In this document: piece by piece, positions 42,701-51,293 of the stretch
How the letters are laid out: the number at the start of each line of letters is the position of its first letter
Numbering within the stretch: position 1 is the first letter of the stretch
From: JAFECT01 sp036501825
GTDB lineage: Bacteria; Pseudomonadota; Alphaproteobacteria; Caulobacterales; Caulobacteraceae
Assembly: GCA_036501825.1 (NCBI GenBank)
Contig: DASXZP010000012.1
Coordinates: forward strand, 78,331-142,330
Length of the DNA: 64,000 bases
Direction of reading: 5' to 3'
Notes under the pieces: model-generated
Seen by the model: only the letters and a program-made list of their open reading frames with translations
What the model was told of the DNA's origin: nothing
The model's database searches: none
Program-made: the position numbers and the translations under genes

Positions 42701-43186
42701 TTAGGCTTCGTCGTTGGCCGGGGCCGGACGGGTGAGCGTAAGCTTGCCGCCGGCGGCTTCCACCGCCTTGGCCGCCGAGGCCGTCGCCGACCAGACCACC
42801 AGCTCGATCTTGGCCTTCAGCTCGCCGTTGCCCAGCAGGCGCACGCCGTCCTTGGCCCGGCGGATGACGCCCGCGGCGCGCAGCGCGTCCGCATCGACCG
42901 TCTTCTTCACGTCGAGCTTCTTGGCGTCGATGGCCTTCTGGATGCGCCAGAGGTTCACTTCGACGAGCTTGAGCGCGAAGGGATTGTTGAAGCCGCGCTT
43001 GGGCATGCGCATGTGCAGCGGCATCTGGCCGCCTTCGAAGCCCGCCAGCGCAACGCCGGTACGGGACTTCTGGCCCTTCACGCCGCGACCGGAGGTCTTG
43101 CCCTTGCCCGAGCCCGGGCCGCGGCCGACGCGCATGCGCTTCTTGTGCGAGCCCGCGTTGTCGCGGATTTCATTCAGCTTGGTCAT
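42701..43186 (-). CDS. rplO: 50S ribosomal protein L15
   Basis: The ATG at 43186 gives 161 residues. It has LNEIRDNAGSHKKRMRVGRG and GRGVKGQKSRTG, the L15 N-terminal motifs, and a C-terminal domain with RAAGVIRRAKDGVRLLGNG. L15 is an assembly protein of the 50S subunit. It precedes secY by 85 nt. Confidence 0.98.
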   Translation of the reverse strand: MTKLNEIRDNAGSHKKRMRVGRGPGSGKGKTSGRGVKGQKSRTGVALAGFEGGQMPLHMRMPKRGFNNPFALKLVEVNLWRIQKAIDAKKLDVKKTVDADALRAAGVIRRAKDGVRLLGNGELKAKIELVVWSATASAAKAVEAAGGKLTLTRPAPANDEA

Positions 43187-43268
43187 CTCAGCCTTCTCCT
43201 TGGAGCATAAGCGCCAGAGCAAACACTCTGACTCGGCTTGGTTTCTGTCTTCCGCTTGAAGCGGGTTC

Positions 43269-43460
43269 TTACTTCTTGGCAGGCTTCTCGACCACGGCCA
43301 CCATGTGGTGGACCTTGGCGATCATGCCGCGCACTTCCGGCGTGTCCTTCAAGGTGCGCTCACGGCCGAGGCGGTTCAGGCCCAGGCCGATCAAGGTCGC
43401 GCGCTGATCCGACTTGCGACGGATCGGGCTGCCGGTCTGTTTGATGGTGATCTCAGCCAT
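43269..43460 (-). CDS. rpmD: 50S ribosomal protein L30
   Basis: The 63-residue protein begins AEITIKQTGSPIRRKSDQRA and contains LIGLGLNRLGRERTLKDTPE, the L30 signature. It lies 10 nt downstream of rpsE. Confidence 0.97.
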   Translation of the reverse strand: MAEITIKQTGSPIRRKSDQRATLIGLGLNRLGRERTLKDTPEVRGMIAKVHHMVAVVEKPAKK

Positions 43461-43470
43461 GTCTCAGTCC

Positions 43471-44052
43471 TCAGCCTTCCAGGGCGTCCGGCGCGGACGC
43501 GCCGTCAGCGCGGCGGCCGATGATGTCGCCCACCTTCTTGCCGCGCTTGGAGGCGACCTGACGGGGCGAAGATTGCACCTTCAGCGCCTCGAACGTCGCG
43601 CGCACCATGTTGTAGGGGTTGGACGAGCCGGTGGACTTGCCCACCACGTCCTGCACGCCCAGGGTTTCCAGCACCGCGCGCATCGGACCGCCGGCGATCA
43701 CGCCGGTGCCCGGAGGCGCCGCGCGAACCATCACCTTGCCCGCGCCCCAACGGCCGTTGCCGTCATGGTGCAGGGTGCGGCTCTCGCGGAGCGGCACGCG
43801 GATCATGGTCTTCTTGGCTTCTTCGGTCGCCTTGCGGATGGCTTCGGGCACTTCGCGCGCCTTGCCGTGACCGAAACCCTCGCGGCCCTTCTGATCGCCG
43901 ACCACCATCAGGGCGGCGAAGGAGAAGCGGCGGCCGCCTTTGACGGTGGCGGCGACGCGGTTGATGTGGACCAGTTTTTCGACCAGTTCGTTTTCGCGGT
44001 CTTCGGCGTTGTCGCGCCGGCGATCGCCGCCCCGGTCATCTCTGCGAGCCAT
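43471..44052 (-). CDS. rpsE: 30S ribosomal protein S5
   Basis: The 193-residue protein has an N-terminal charged extension (ARRDDRGGDRRRDNAED), then the S5 double-stranded RNA-binding domain (VHINRVAATVKGGRRFSFAA) and the C-terminal part (GTGVIAGGPMRAVLETLG). It affects translational fidelity. Between rplR and rpmD. Confidence 0.98.
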   Translation of the reverse strand: MARRDDRGGDRRRDNAEDRENELVEKLVHINRVAATVKGGRRFSFAALMVVGDQKGREGFGHGKAREVPEAIRKATEEAKKTMIRVPLRESRTLHHDGNGRWGAGKVMVRAAPPGTGVIAGGPMRAVLETLGVQDVVGKSTGSSNPYNMVRATFEALKVQSSPRQVASKRGKKVGDIIGRRADGASAPDALEG

Positions 44053-44062
44053 TGCGATACCC

Positions 44063-44416
44063 TTAGAAGTTCAGGCCGGCTTCACGCGCGGCGTCCGCCA
44101 GCGCCTTGACGCGGCCGTGGAAGAGATAACCGCCGCGATCGAAGACGACGTCCTTGACGCCGGCCTTCTGCGCGCGTTCGGCGAGGAGCTTTCCGACCTT
44201 GGCCGCGGCGTCCTTGTTGGAGCCGCCGGTCTTGCCGTTCTCGAGCGTCGAGGCGGCGGCCAGCGTAACGCCCTTGAGATCGTCGATGATCTGGGCGGAG
44301 ATGTTCTTGGACGAGCGGAAGACCGACAGGCGCGGACGGCCGTTCGCCACGTGCTTGAGCCGCGTGCGGTTGCGTTGTGAACGCCGGGCGGAAAGGTCGC
44401 GAGGAGTGAGGGCCAT
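44063..44416 (-). CDS. rplR: 50S ribosomal protein L18
   Basis: The 117-residue protein binds 5S rRNA. Motifs are RLKHVANGRPRLSVFRSSKN and the C-terminal DRGGYLFHGRVKALADAARE. It follows rplF by 3 nt. Confidence 0.98.
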   Translation of the reverse strand: MALTPRDLSARRSQRNRTRLKHVANGRPRLSVFRSSKNISAQIIDDLKGVTLAAASTLENGKTGGSNKDAAAKVGKLLAERAQKAGVKDVVFDRGGYLFHGRVKALADAAREAGLNF

Positions 44417-44419
44417 GGC

Positions 44420-44953
44420 TTACTTCTTCTTGCCTTCTTTGCGGCGGACTTTCTCACCGGCGTAGCGCACGCCCTTGCCCTTGTAGGGCTCCGGCGGACG
44501 AAGCTTGCGGATGCGCGCGGCGAGTTCACCGACCAGCTGCTTGTCGATGCCCGAGATCTTGATCTCGGTCTGCTTCGGCACCGCGAAGGTGATGCCGTCC
44601 GGCGCGGGGATGTCCACGTCGTGCGAGAATCCGAGCTGCATCGAAAGGGCCTTGCCCTTCATCGCGGCGCGGTAGCCGACGCCCACCAGCTCGAGGGTTT
44701 CCTCGTAGCCTTGGGTGACGCCGTGGACCATGTTGTTCACCAGCGAACGCGACAGGCCCCACATGGCGGCGGCGCGCGTGGAGTCGTCACGCGGCGTGAG
44801 CTTCAGCTCGCCCGCTTCCTGCTGGACGTGGATTTCGTCGGCGACCGTCCAGGCGAGTTGACCCTTGGGCCCCTTTACCGTGACCGTCTGGCCGTTGAGC
44901 GTCACCTGGACGCCCGACGGGACCGCGATTGCCAATTTGCCGATACGAGACAT
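44420..44953 (-). CDS. rplF: 50S ribosomal protein L6
   Basis: The ATG at 44953 gives 177 residues starting SRIGKLAIAVPSGVQVTLNG. It has VEL-like VGYRAAMKGKAL and ends EPYKGKGVRYAGEKVRRKEG, the L6 hallmark. Located between rpsH and rplR. Confidence 0.98.
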   Translation of the reverse strand: MSRIGKLAIAVPSGVQVTLNGQTVTVKGPKGQLAWTVADEIHVQQEAGELKLTPRDDSTRAAAMWGLSRSLVNNMVHGVTQGYEETLELVGVGYRAAMKGKALSMQLGFSHDVDIPAPDGITFAVPKQTEIKISGIDKQLVGELAARIRKLRPPEPYKGKGVRYAGEKVRRKEGKKK

Positions 44954-44975
44954 CGTAGGTTCCCTTCGCCCTGCC

Positions 44976-45374
44976 CTAGTAGACGCGGCAGAGCACTTCG
45001 CCGCCCACATTGGCGTCGCGTGCGGCGTTGTCGCTCATGACGCCCTTGGGCGTCGACAGGATCGAGATGCCGAGGCCGTTCTTGATCGGCTTCAGATCTC
45101 GGATCGACGAATAGACCCGGCGGCCCGGCTTGGAGACGCGCGCGATTTCCGCGATCACCGGCTGGCCGTCGAAGTACTTCAGCTCGATTTCGAACTGCGG
45201 GTGCTCGCCCGGCGCTTCCACCAGGTGGAAGCCGCGGATGTAGCCTTCGTCCTGCAGCACGGTCAGCACGCGCTCGCGCAGCTTCGAAGCCGGCGTCAGC
45301 ACCTTGGAGCGCTTGCGCGTGGCCGCGTTCTTGATGCGGGCGATCAGATCGCTGAGGGGATCGTTCACAAACAT
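44976..45374 (-). CDS. rpsH: 30S ribosomal protein S8
   Basis: The 132-residue protein has NDPLSDLIARIKNAATRKRS at the N-terminus and ends LSTPKGVMSDNAARDANVGG. It binds helix 21 of 16S rRNA and regulates the spc operon in E. coli. Confidence 0.98.
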   Translation of the reverse strand: MFVNDPLSDLIARIKNAATRKRSKVLTPASKLRERVLTVLQDEGYIRGFHLVEAPGEHPQFEIELKYFDGQPVIAEIARVSKPGRRVYSSIRDLKPIKNGLGISILSTPKGVMSDNAARDANVGGEVLCRVY

Positions 45375-45381
45375 TTCGACC

Positions 45382-45687
45382 TCACCAGCTCGACTTGGTC
45401 ATGCCCGGGATCTGACCGGCGGACGCGAGGTCACGCAGGGCGATACGGGACATTTTGAGTTTGCGGTAATAGGCGCGCGGACGGCCGGTCAGGACGCAGC
45501 GGTTGCGAATCCGCGTCTTCGACGAGTTGCGCGGCAACTCGGCCAGCTTCAGGCGCGCTTCGAAGCGCTCCTCCAGCGGACGCGACTCGTCGTTGGCGAC
45601 CGCCTTCAGGGCGTCGCGCTTCTCGGCGTATTGCTTGACGAGACGCTTGACCATCTCGTTGCGGTTGACGGCGCTTTTCTTGGCCAT
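45382..45687 (-). CDS. rpsN: 30S ribosomal protein S14
   Basis: The 101-residue long form lacks the zinc cysteines and has LVKQYAEKRDALKAVANDES and RNRCVLTGRPRAYYRKLKMS. It lies between rplE and rpsH. Confidence 0.98.
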   Translation of the reverse strand: MAKKSAVNRNEMVKRLVKQYAEKRDALKAVANDESRPLEERFEARLKLAELPRNSSKTRIRNRCVLTGRPRAYYRKLKMSRIALRDLASAGQIPGMTKSSW

Positions 45688-45706
45688 TTCGTTCTTTCTC
45701 CCGCTC

Positions 45707-46483
45707 TCAGTTCGTGAACGGGAATTGGAATTCCTTCAGGAGGGCCTTGGCCTCCTGATCGGAACGCGCGGTGGTGCAGACCACGATGTCCATGCCCCAG
45801 GTCTGATCAATCTCGTCGTAATTGATCTCCGGGAACACGGTGTGCTCCTTCAGGCCCATGGCGAAGTTGCCGCGGCCGTCGAAGCTGTTGCCGTTCAGAC
45901 CGCGGAAGTCGCGGACGCGCGGCAGGGCGATCGTGATCAGACGATCGAGGAACTCGTACATACGGTCCTGGCGCAAGGTGACCTTGGCGCCCACGACCAT
46001 GTTCTCACGCAGCTTGAACGCAGCGACCGCCTTGCGCGACTTGCGCGGCGAGGGCTTCTGACCGGTGATCGCGGCCAGGTCCTTCATCGCGGCGTCGGCC
46101 TTCTTGGAGTCGGCCACCGCTTCGCCGATGCCCATGTTCACGACGATCTTTTCGATCTTCGGGATCTGCATCTCGTTCGAGTAGCCGAACTGCTCCTTCA
46201 TCGCCGCGCGGATCTTCTCGCGATAGATCTGCTTCATGCGCGGCTCGTAGTCTTTGCCGTCCGGCGTCTTGGCCACGCGGCCGTGCGCCTTGCCGGCGGC
46301 GGCGCCCACGTCGCCACGCTTGCGGCCCGAGCCCTTGGAAGCGCTCTTGTCGGCCTTGGCCTTGGCGCGCTCGCCTTCCGGTGACGCTTCGTGTGCAGAG
46401 GCGGCAGGCGCGTCCGCGGCGGCTGCGGGCGCAGCAGCTTCGGGAGCGGCGGCTTCGGCGTTCTTATCTTCGTTATCAGACAT
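45707..46483 (-). CDS. rplE: 50S ribosomal protein L5 with N-terminal extension
   Basis: From the ATG at 46483 the protein has 258 residues, about 70 more than the usual 180-190. The L5 core starts near DYEPRMKQIYREKIRAAMKE and continues with the 5S rRNA-binding domain (KIEKIVVNMGIGEAVADSKK, QKPSPRKSRKAVAAFKLREN). The extension is acidic/Ala-rich (EAAAPEAAAPAAAADAPAAS) then Lys/Gly-rich. The ATG overlaps the rplX stop by 8 nt, which favours this start. An internal GTG at 46276 could give a standard-length L5, so the extension is unproven. Confidence 0.9.
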   Translation of the reverse strand: MSDNEDKNAEAAAPEAAAPAAAADAPAASAHEASPEGERAKAKADKSASKGSGRKRGDVGAAAGKAHGRVAKTPDGKDYEPRMKQIYREKIRAAMKEQFGYSNEMQIPKIEKIVVNMGIGEAVADSKKADAAMKDLAAITGQKPSPRKSRKAVAAFKLRENMVVGAKVTLRQDRMYEFLDRLITIALPRVRDFRGLNGNSFDGRGNFAMGLKEHTVFPEINYDEIDQTWGMDIVVCTTARSDQEAKALLKEFQFPFTN

Positions 46484-46790
46484 CGATGACCTCGCCGGTC
46501 TTCTTGGCGAAGCGAACCTTCTTGTCGCCTTCAGTGCGGAAGCCGACGCGGGTCGCCTCACCGTTCTTCGCGACATAGGCCACGTTGGACACGTGGATCG
46601 GCGCTTCTTTATTGACGATGCCGCCCTGGGGATTGGTCTGGGACGGACGGGTGTGACGCTGGACGACGTTGACGCCTTCCACCAGCACGCGATCGAGTTC
46701 GGGGAACACGCGGGTCACGTTGCCCTGGCGGCCCTTGTCCTTGCCGGCCAGAACGACGACGCGGTCGCCCTTTTTAATCTTTGCAGCCAT
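46476..46790 (-). CDS. rplX: 50S ribosomal protein L24
   Basis: The 104-residue protein has the KOW motif (KKGDRVVVLAGKDKGRQGNV) and VEGVNVVQRHTRPSQTNPQG. It initiates 50S assembly. Its stop overlaps the rplE ATG and its ATG overlaps the rplN stop (TGATG). Confidence 0.98.
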   Translation of the reverse strand: MAAKIKKGDRVVVLAGKDKGRQGNVTRVFPELDRVLVEGVNVVQRHTRPSQTNPQGGIVNKEAPIHVSNVAYVAKNGEATRVGFRTEGDKKVRFAKKTGEVIDV

Positions 46791-47158
46791 CAGATCACCT
46801 CCGGCGCGAGCGAAATGATCTTCATGTGGTTCTTGGCGCGCAGTTCGCGCGGAACCGGGCCGAAGATACGCGTGCCGATCGGCTCATTCTGCTTATTGAC
46901 GATCACCGCCGCGGATCGGTCGAAGCGGATGACCGAGCCGTCCTTGCGTTGAATGTCCTTGGCGGTGCGAACGACGATGGCGCGCAGCACCTCGCCCTTC
47001 TTCACGCGGCCGCGCGGAATGGCTTCCTTCACCGAGACGACGATCACGTCGCCCACCGAGGCGTAGCGACGCTTCGCGCCGCCGAGCACCTTGATGCACA
47101 TGACCCGACGCGCGCCGGAATTGTCGGCAACGTCGAGGTTAGTCTGCATCTGGATCAT
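46790..47158 (-). CDS. rplN: 50S ribosomal protein L14
   Basis: The 122-residue protein begins IQMQTNLDVADNSGARRVMC and has VGDVIVVSVKEAIPRGRVKK and RELRAKNHMKIISLAPEVI. It lies at the subunit interface. Coupled to rplX. Confidence 0.99.
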   Translation of the reverse strand: MIQMQTNLDVADNSGARRVMCIKVLGGAKRRYASVGDVIVVSVKEAIPRGRVKKGEVLRAIVVRTAKDIQRKDGSVIRFDRSAAVIVNKQNEPIGTRIFGPVPRELRAKNHMKIISLAPEVI

Positions 47159-47180
47159 GACGAACTACCTTGTCTTTTCA

Positions 47181-47426
47181 TCAAGCCGCGGAGGAGCCCT
47201 TGGGCAGGACTTCCCAGCGCTTGAGCTTGGACTTCGGCGCGCACTCCACGATTCGGGCGTGCTCACCGGTCTTGTACGAATTCGATTCATCGTGGGCGTG
47301 GTAGCGCTTGCTGAGGCGCACGGTCTTCTTCAGCACCGGGTGCAGAAGCGTCCGCTCGACCTTCACGATCACGGTCTTGTCACCCTTGTCGGAGACGACC
47401 ACGCCTTCAAGAATACGTTTTGGCAA
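47181..47426 (-). CDS. rpsQ: 30S ribosomal protein S17
   Basis: The 81-residue protein begins PKRILEGVVVSDKGDKTVIV and has KRYHAHDESNSYKTGEHARI, both S17 signatures. It lies between rpmC and rplN. Confidence 0.98.
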   Translation of the reverse strand: MPKRILEGVVVSDKGDKTVIVKVERTLLHPVLKKTVRLSKRYHAHDESNSYKTGEHARIVECAPKSKLKRWEVLPKGSSAA

Positions 47427-47438
47427 TTCGGTCGCTCC

Positions 47439-47633
47439 CTAGGACGGACGTTGTTGACGCTGCAGCGTCTTGATGCGGGCGATGCCGCGGCGCGCGACCT
47501 TCGAACGGTGGGTCTTTTCGGTTTGGCCGGTGGCCGCCTGGAAGCGCATGTTGAAGCGCTCCTTCTTCATCTTCAGGAGCTCTTCCTGAAGCTGGTCGGG
47601 GGTCATGCGGCGGAGGTCGTCGATGTCTGCCAT
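47439..47633 (-). CDS. rpmC: 50S ribosomal protein L29
   Basis: The 64-residue helical protein contains MTPDQLQEELLKMKKERFNM and KVARRGIARIKTLQRQQRPS. It forms part of the exit tunnel rim with L23. Five nucleotides after rplP. Confidence 0.97.
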   Translation of the reverse strand: MADIDDLRRMTPDQLQEELLKMKKERFNMRFQAATGQTEKTHRSKVARRGIARIKTLQRQQRPS

Positions 47634-47638
47634 GATCT

Positions 47639-48064
47639 TTACTCCGGCATGCCCATGTCGAGGCGCGTGATGACCTTGGTCTTCACCGGAAGCTTGGCGG
47701 CGCCGAGGCGCAGCGCTTCACGCGCCACGTCGTCCGGCACGCCGTCGATTTCAAAAATGATCCGGCCCGGGTGAACGCGCGCAGCCCAGTACTCGACCGA
47801 GCCCTTGCCCTTGCCCATCCGCACTTCGGCCGGCTTGTCCGAGACCGGCAGGTCGGGGAACACCCGGATCCACACGCGGCCTTGGCGCTTCATTTCGCGG
47901 GTGATCGCGCGGCGGGCCGCTTCGATCTGGCGCGCGGTGAGGCGCTCGGGTTCAACCGACTTCAGACCGTAGGAGCCGAAGTTCAGCGAGAAGCCGCCCT
48001 TCGCCGAGCCGTGGATACGGCCCTTGAACGCCTTGCGGTACTTGGTCTTCTTAGGCTGCATCAT
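47639..48064 (-). CDS. rplP: 50S ribosomal protein L16
   Basis: The 141-residue protein reads MMQPKKTKYRKAFKGRIHGS; translation may start at the first or second Met. Motifs include GRVWIRVFPDLPVSDKPAEV and WAARVHPGRIIFEIDGV. It binds near the A-site and completes 50S assembly. Confidence 0.98.
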   Translation of the reverse strand: MMQPKKTKYRKAFKGRIHGSAKGGFSLNFGSYGLKSVEPERLTARQIEAARRAITREMKRQGRVWIRVFPDLPVSDKPAEVRMGKGKGSVEYWAARVHPGRIIFEIDGVPDDVAREALRLGAAKLPVKTKVITRLDMGMPE

Positions 48065-48069
48065 AACGG

Positions 48070-48834
48070 TTAGCCCTCACGCTGGCCGCGGTCGCGGCGC
48101 GGGCCGCGAGGCGGACGCGGACCACGGGGGTCACGCTCACGGCCTTCGGACGACGAGGGGCCGGCGGCTTCCGCGGTCCAGCGCTTGTCCTGGGCCATCG
48201 GATCGTGCTCGAGCACTTCGCCTTTGAAGATCCACACCTTCACGCCGATCTGGCCGTAGGTGGTGTGAGCCTCGATGAAGCCGTAGTCGATGTCGGCGCG
48301 AAGCGTGTGCAGCGGCACGCGGCCTTCGCGATACCATTCCATCCGCGCGATTTCGGCGCCGCCGAGGCGGCCCGACACGTTGATGCGGACGCCCTTGGCG
48401 CCCAGGCGCATGGCCGACTGCATCGCGCGCTTCATGGCGCGGCGGAACGCGACGCGGCGCTCCAGCTGTTGCGCGATGGATTCGGCGACGAGCTGAGCAT
48501 CGGTCTCGGGCTTGCGCACTTCGACGATGTTCAGGAACACCTCGCCCTCGGTCATCGCCGAGATGTCCTTGCGCAGCTTATCGATGTCGGCGCCCTTCTT
48601 ACCGATCACCACGCCCGGACGGGCGGCATAGATGGTGACGCGGCATTTCTTGTGCGGACGCTCGATGATCACGCGCGAGACGCCGGCGCCGGCGAGGCGC
48701 TTCTTCAGCGCGGCGCGCAGCTTCAGGTCGTCGTGCAGCAGACGGGCGTAGTCCTGGCGGCGCGCGAACCAGCGGCTGTCCCAGGTCCGATTGATGCCGA
48801 GCCTGAAGCCGACCGGATTGACTTTCTGTCCCAT
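48070..48834 (-). CDS. rpsC: 30S ribosomal protein S3
   Basis: The 254-residue protein has the KH domain (VEVRKPETDAQLVAESIAQQ near residues 105-125) and VNVSGRL-like VNVSG and YGQIGVKVWIFKGE. The last 30 residues are an Arg/Gly/Pro-rich tail (PRGPRPPRGPRRDRGQREG). It overlaps rplV as TAATG. Confidence 0.98.
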   Translation of the reverse strand: MGQKVNPVGFRLGINRTWDSRWFARRQDYARLLHDDLKLRAALKKRLAGAGVSRVIIERPHKKCRVTIYAARPGVVIGKKGADIDKLRKDISAMTEGEVFLNIVEVRKPETDAQLVAESIAQQLERRVAFRRAMKRAMQSAMRLGAKGVRINVSGRLGGAEIARMEWYREGRVPLHTLRADIDYGFIEAHTTYGQIGVKVWIFKGEVLEHDPMAQDKRWTAEAAGPSSSEGRERDPRGPRPPRGPRRDRGQREG

Positions 48835-49214
48835 TACGCGGCCTCGCCGAGTTCACGCACCACGATGGTGATTTCCGAGAAGGGCTTGGTGATCCGCGAG
48901 GCGCGGCCGCGGGCGCGGGCGGCAAAGCGCTTCATCACCAGGTTCTTGCCCACGAAGGCTTCGGCGACGACCAGGTTGTCGATGTCGAGGCTGTGGTTGT
49001 TCTCGGCGTTGGAGATCGCCGAATAGAGGGCCTTGCGGACGTCCCTGGCGATGCGCTTGTGGCTGAACTCGAGTTCGTTCAGCGCGTGCTGCACCTTCAG
49101 GCCGCGGATCGACTGGGCCACCAGGTTCAGCTTGCGCGGGCTGGTGCGCAGGTTGACCAGCTTGCAGCGGGCTTCGGCGGGGCCGACGCGGCGAATGTTC
49201 TTGGGCTTGGACAT
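48834..49214 (-). CDS. rplV: 50S ribosomal protein L22
   Basis: The 126-residue protein has KLVNLRTSPRKLNLVAQSIR and the long beta-hairpin that reaches the exit tunnel (NLVMKRFAARARGRASRITK). Overlaps rpsS by one base and rpsC by one base. Confidence 0.98.
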   Translation of the reverse strand: MSKPKNIRRVGPAEARCKLVNLRTSPRKLNLVAQSIRGLKVQHALNELEFSHKRIARDVRKALYSAISNAENNHSLDIDNLVVAEAFVGKNLVMKRFAARARGRASRITKPFSEITIVVRELGEAA

Positions 49215-49492
49215 CAGGACCTCTTCGCCTTCTTGTCCGAGGCGTGGCCATGGAAGGTCCGGGTCGGTGCAAACTCACCGAGCTTGTGGCCCACCATGTC
49301 TTCGCTGACGAGCACGGGCACGTGCTTGTGGCCGTTGTGCACGCCGAAGGTCAGACCCACGAACTGGGGCACGACGGTCGAGCGGCGCGACCAGGTCTTG
49401 ATCACATCCTTGCGGCCCGAGTTCTGCACGGCATCCGCCTTCTTCAGCAGATAGCCGTCGACGAACGGACCTTTCCAAACGGAGCGGGTCAT
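49214..49492 (-). CDS. rpsS: 30S ribosomal protein S19
   Basis: The 92-residue protein begins TRSVWKGPFVDGYLLKKADA and contains VGHKLGEFAPTRTFHGHASD, classic S19. Its ATG overlaps the rplB stop. Confidence 0.99.
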   Translation of the reverse strand: MTRSVWKGPFVDGYLLKKADAVQNSGRKDVIKTWSRRSTVVPQFVGLTFGVHNGHKHVPVLVSEDMVGHKLGEFAPTRTFHGHASDKKAKRS

Positions 49493-50331
49493 TAGCGCGC
49501 CTTCTTGGTCTTGTGGCGGCTGCGGATAATGAACTTATCCGTGGCCTTGTTCTTGCGGGTCTTGCGGCCCTTGGTCGGCTGGCCCCACGGGCTAACCGGG
49601 TGACGGCCGCCCGAGGTGCGGCCTTCGCCGCCGCCGTGCGGGTGATCGATCGGGTTCATGGCCACGCCGCGCACGTGCGGGCGGAAGCCCATGTGACGCT
49701 TGCGGCCGGCCTTGCCCAGGCTCTCGTTCATGTGGTCGGGGTTCGACACCGCGCCCACCGTGGCCATGCAGCTGTCCAGCACCATGCGCAGTTCGCCCGA
49801 CATCAGGCGGATCTGAGCGTAACCGGCGTCGCGGCCGACCAGCTGGGCGTAGGTGCCGGCCGAGCGGGCGATCTGGGCGCCCTTCATCGGCTTCATCTCG
49901 ACGCAGTGGATGATGGTGCCGACCGGCATGGAGCGCAGCGGCATCGCATTGCCCGGCTTCACGTCGACCTTCTCACCGGCCACCAGCACGTCGCCGGCGC
50001 GCACGCGTTGCGGCGCGATGACGTAGGCCTTCTCGCCGTCCTTGTAGGACAGAAGCGCGATGAACGCCGACCGGTTCGGGTCGTACTCGAGACGCTCGAC
50101 CGTGGCGGCCACGTCCCACTTACGACGCTTGAAGTCGATCATGCGGTACAGGCGCTTGGCGCCGCCGCCGCGGAAACGCACCGCGATACGACCGCCGCCG
50201 CCGCGTCCGCCCGACTTGGTCAGGCCTTCGACGAGCGTCTTTTCCGGCTTGCCTTTGTGCAGCTCGGACTTGTCGACCAGAACGAGGCTGCGGCGCCCCG
50301 GCGAGGTCGGATTGAATTGCTTGAGAGCCAT
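49492..50331 (-). CDS. rplB: 50S ribosomal protein L2
   Basis: The 279-residue protein has the C-terminal SLGKAGRKRHMGFRPHVRGV and MNPIDHPHGGGEGRTSGGRH with the His needed for peptidyl transfer, and N-terminal KTLVEGLTKSGGRGGGGRIA. It is one of the earliest 50S assembly proteins. Confidence 0.99.
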   Translation of the reverse strand: MALKQFNPTSPGRRSLVLVDKSELHKGKPEKTLVEGLTKSGGRGGGGRIAVRFRGGGAKRLYRMIDFKRRKWDVAATVERLEYDPNRSAFIALLSYKDGEKAYVIAPQRVRAGDVLVAGEKVDVKPGNAMPLRSMPVGTIIHCVEMKPMKGAQIARSAGTYAQLVGRDAGYAQIRLMSGELRMVLDSCMATVGAVSNPDHMNESLGKAGRKRHMGFRPHVRGVAMNPIDHPHGGGEGRTSGGRHPVSPWGQPTKGRKTRKNKATDKFIIRSRHKTKKAR

Positions 50332-50346
50332 CGTTCCGATCCCGCC

Positions 50347-50643
50347 TTACAGTCCGGTCGTCACGTCGATCGATTGGCCCTCTTGGAGGGTCACGATCGC
50401 TTTTTTGACGTCAGGGCGCTTGCCCATGTTGCCGCGGAAGAGCTTGCGCTTGCCCTTTTGCACCACGGTGTTGACCTTGGTGACCTTCACATTGAACAAG
50501 GCCTCGACGGCCGCCGCGATCTCGTCCTTCGACGCGTCGCTGGCGACCTTGAAGACGACCTTGTTGTGCTCCGACAGCAGGGTCGACTTTTCCGTGATGA
50601 TCGGAGAGAGGATCGTGTCGTAGTGGCGAGCGGTCGCGGCCAT
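50347..50643 (-). CDS. rplW: 50S ribosomal protein L23
   Basis: The ATG at 50643 gives 98 residues, with an alternative GTG one codon upstream. It overlaps the rplD stop as TGATG. Motifs are YDTILSPIITEKSTLLSEHN and KAIVTLQEGQSIDVTTGL. It is the docking site for SRP and trigger factor. Confidence 0.98.
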   Translation of the reverse strand: MAATARHYDTILSPIITEKSTLLSEHNKVVFKVASDASKDEIAAAVEALFNVKVTKVNTVVQKGKRKLFRGNMGKRPDVKKAIVTLQEGQSIDVTTGL

Positions 50644-51293
50644 CACGCAGCCTCCCCTTCAGGCTTCTTGTCCGAGAAACGCGCTTCGATCGCATCCACC
50701 GCGGCGCGGGTCAGCACCAGCTTGTGGCGGCGCAGCACGTCGTAGACGTTCAGGCCCGCGTCAGGCAGCACGTCGATGTGCGGCAGGTTGCGCGAGGCCA
50801 GCAGGAAGTTGCTGTCGACTTCCTTGCCCGCGATCACCAGGCAGTTGCCGAGGCCCAGCTTGGTCAGGTGAGCCTTCAGCGCCGAGGTCTTGGCTTCCTT
50901 CAGATCCGCGGTCTCGAGGATCACCAGGTCGCCCGACTGCGCCTTGGAGGACAGGGCGTGGCGGAGCGCCAGCGCACGGACCTTCTTGGGCAGGCTGAAC
51001 TCGTGGCTGCGGACCACCGGGCCGAACGCGCGCGAACCGCCGACGAACTGCGGCGCACGCCGCGAGCCGTGACGGGCGCCGCCGGTGCCCTTCTGCTTGT
51101 ACATCTTCTTGCCCGTACGAGAGTTCTCGTTGCGGGTCTGCACCTTGTGCGTGCCGGCTCTACGCTTCGCGAGTTGCCAGTTGACGCAGCGCGCCAGGAT
51201 GTCGGCGCGGATTTCGGCGATGCCGAAGATCTCGTCGTTCAGGTCGATCGACCCGCCCTTCGAGGCGTCGAGTTTCAGGACGTCGATTTTCAT
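50643..51293 (-). CDS. rplD: 50S ribosomal protein L4
   Basis: The 216-residue protein has the loop (TGKKMYKQKGTGGARHGSRR, APQFVGGSRAFGP) that reaches into the tunnel and ends LVLTRAAVDAIEARFS. In E. coli L4 represses the S10 operon via its leader; the leader found here contains a terminator-like hairpin. Overlaps rplC by 4 nt. Confidence 0.98.
   Translation of the reverse strand: MKIDVLKLDASKGGSIDLNDEIFGIAEIRADILARCVNWQLAKRRAGTHKVQTRNENSRTGKKMYKQKGTGGARHGSRRAPQFVGGSRAFGPVVRSHEFSLPKKVRALALRHALSSKAQSGDLVILETADLKEAKTSALKAHLTKLGLGNCLVIAGKEVDSNFLLASRNLPHIDVLPDAGLNVYDVLRRHKLVLTRAAVDAIEARFSDKKPEGEAA

Noticed and set aside
46276..46483. Treating the L5 extension as non-coding by starting at the GTG at 46276
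   Set aside because: The ATG at 46483 overlaps the rplX stop and has a GAGG-type site upstream, so it was preferred; the GTG is kept as an alternative.
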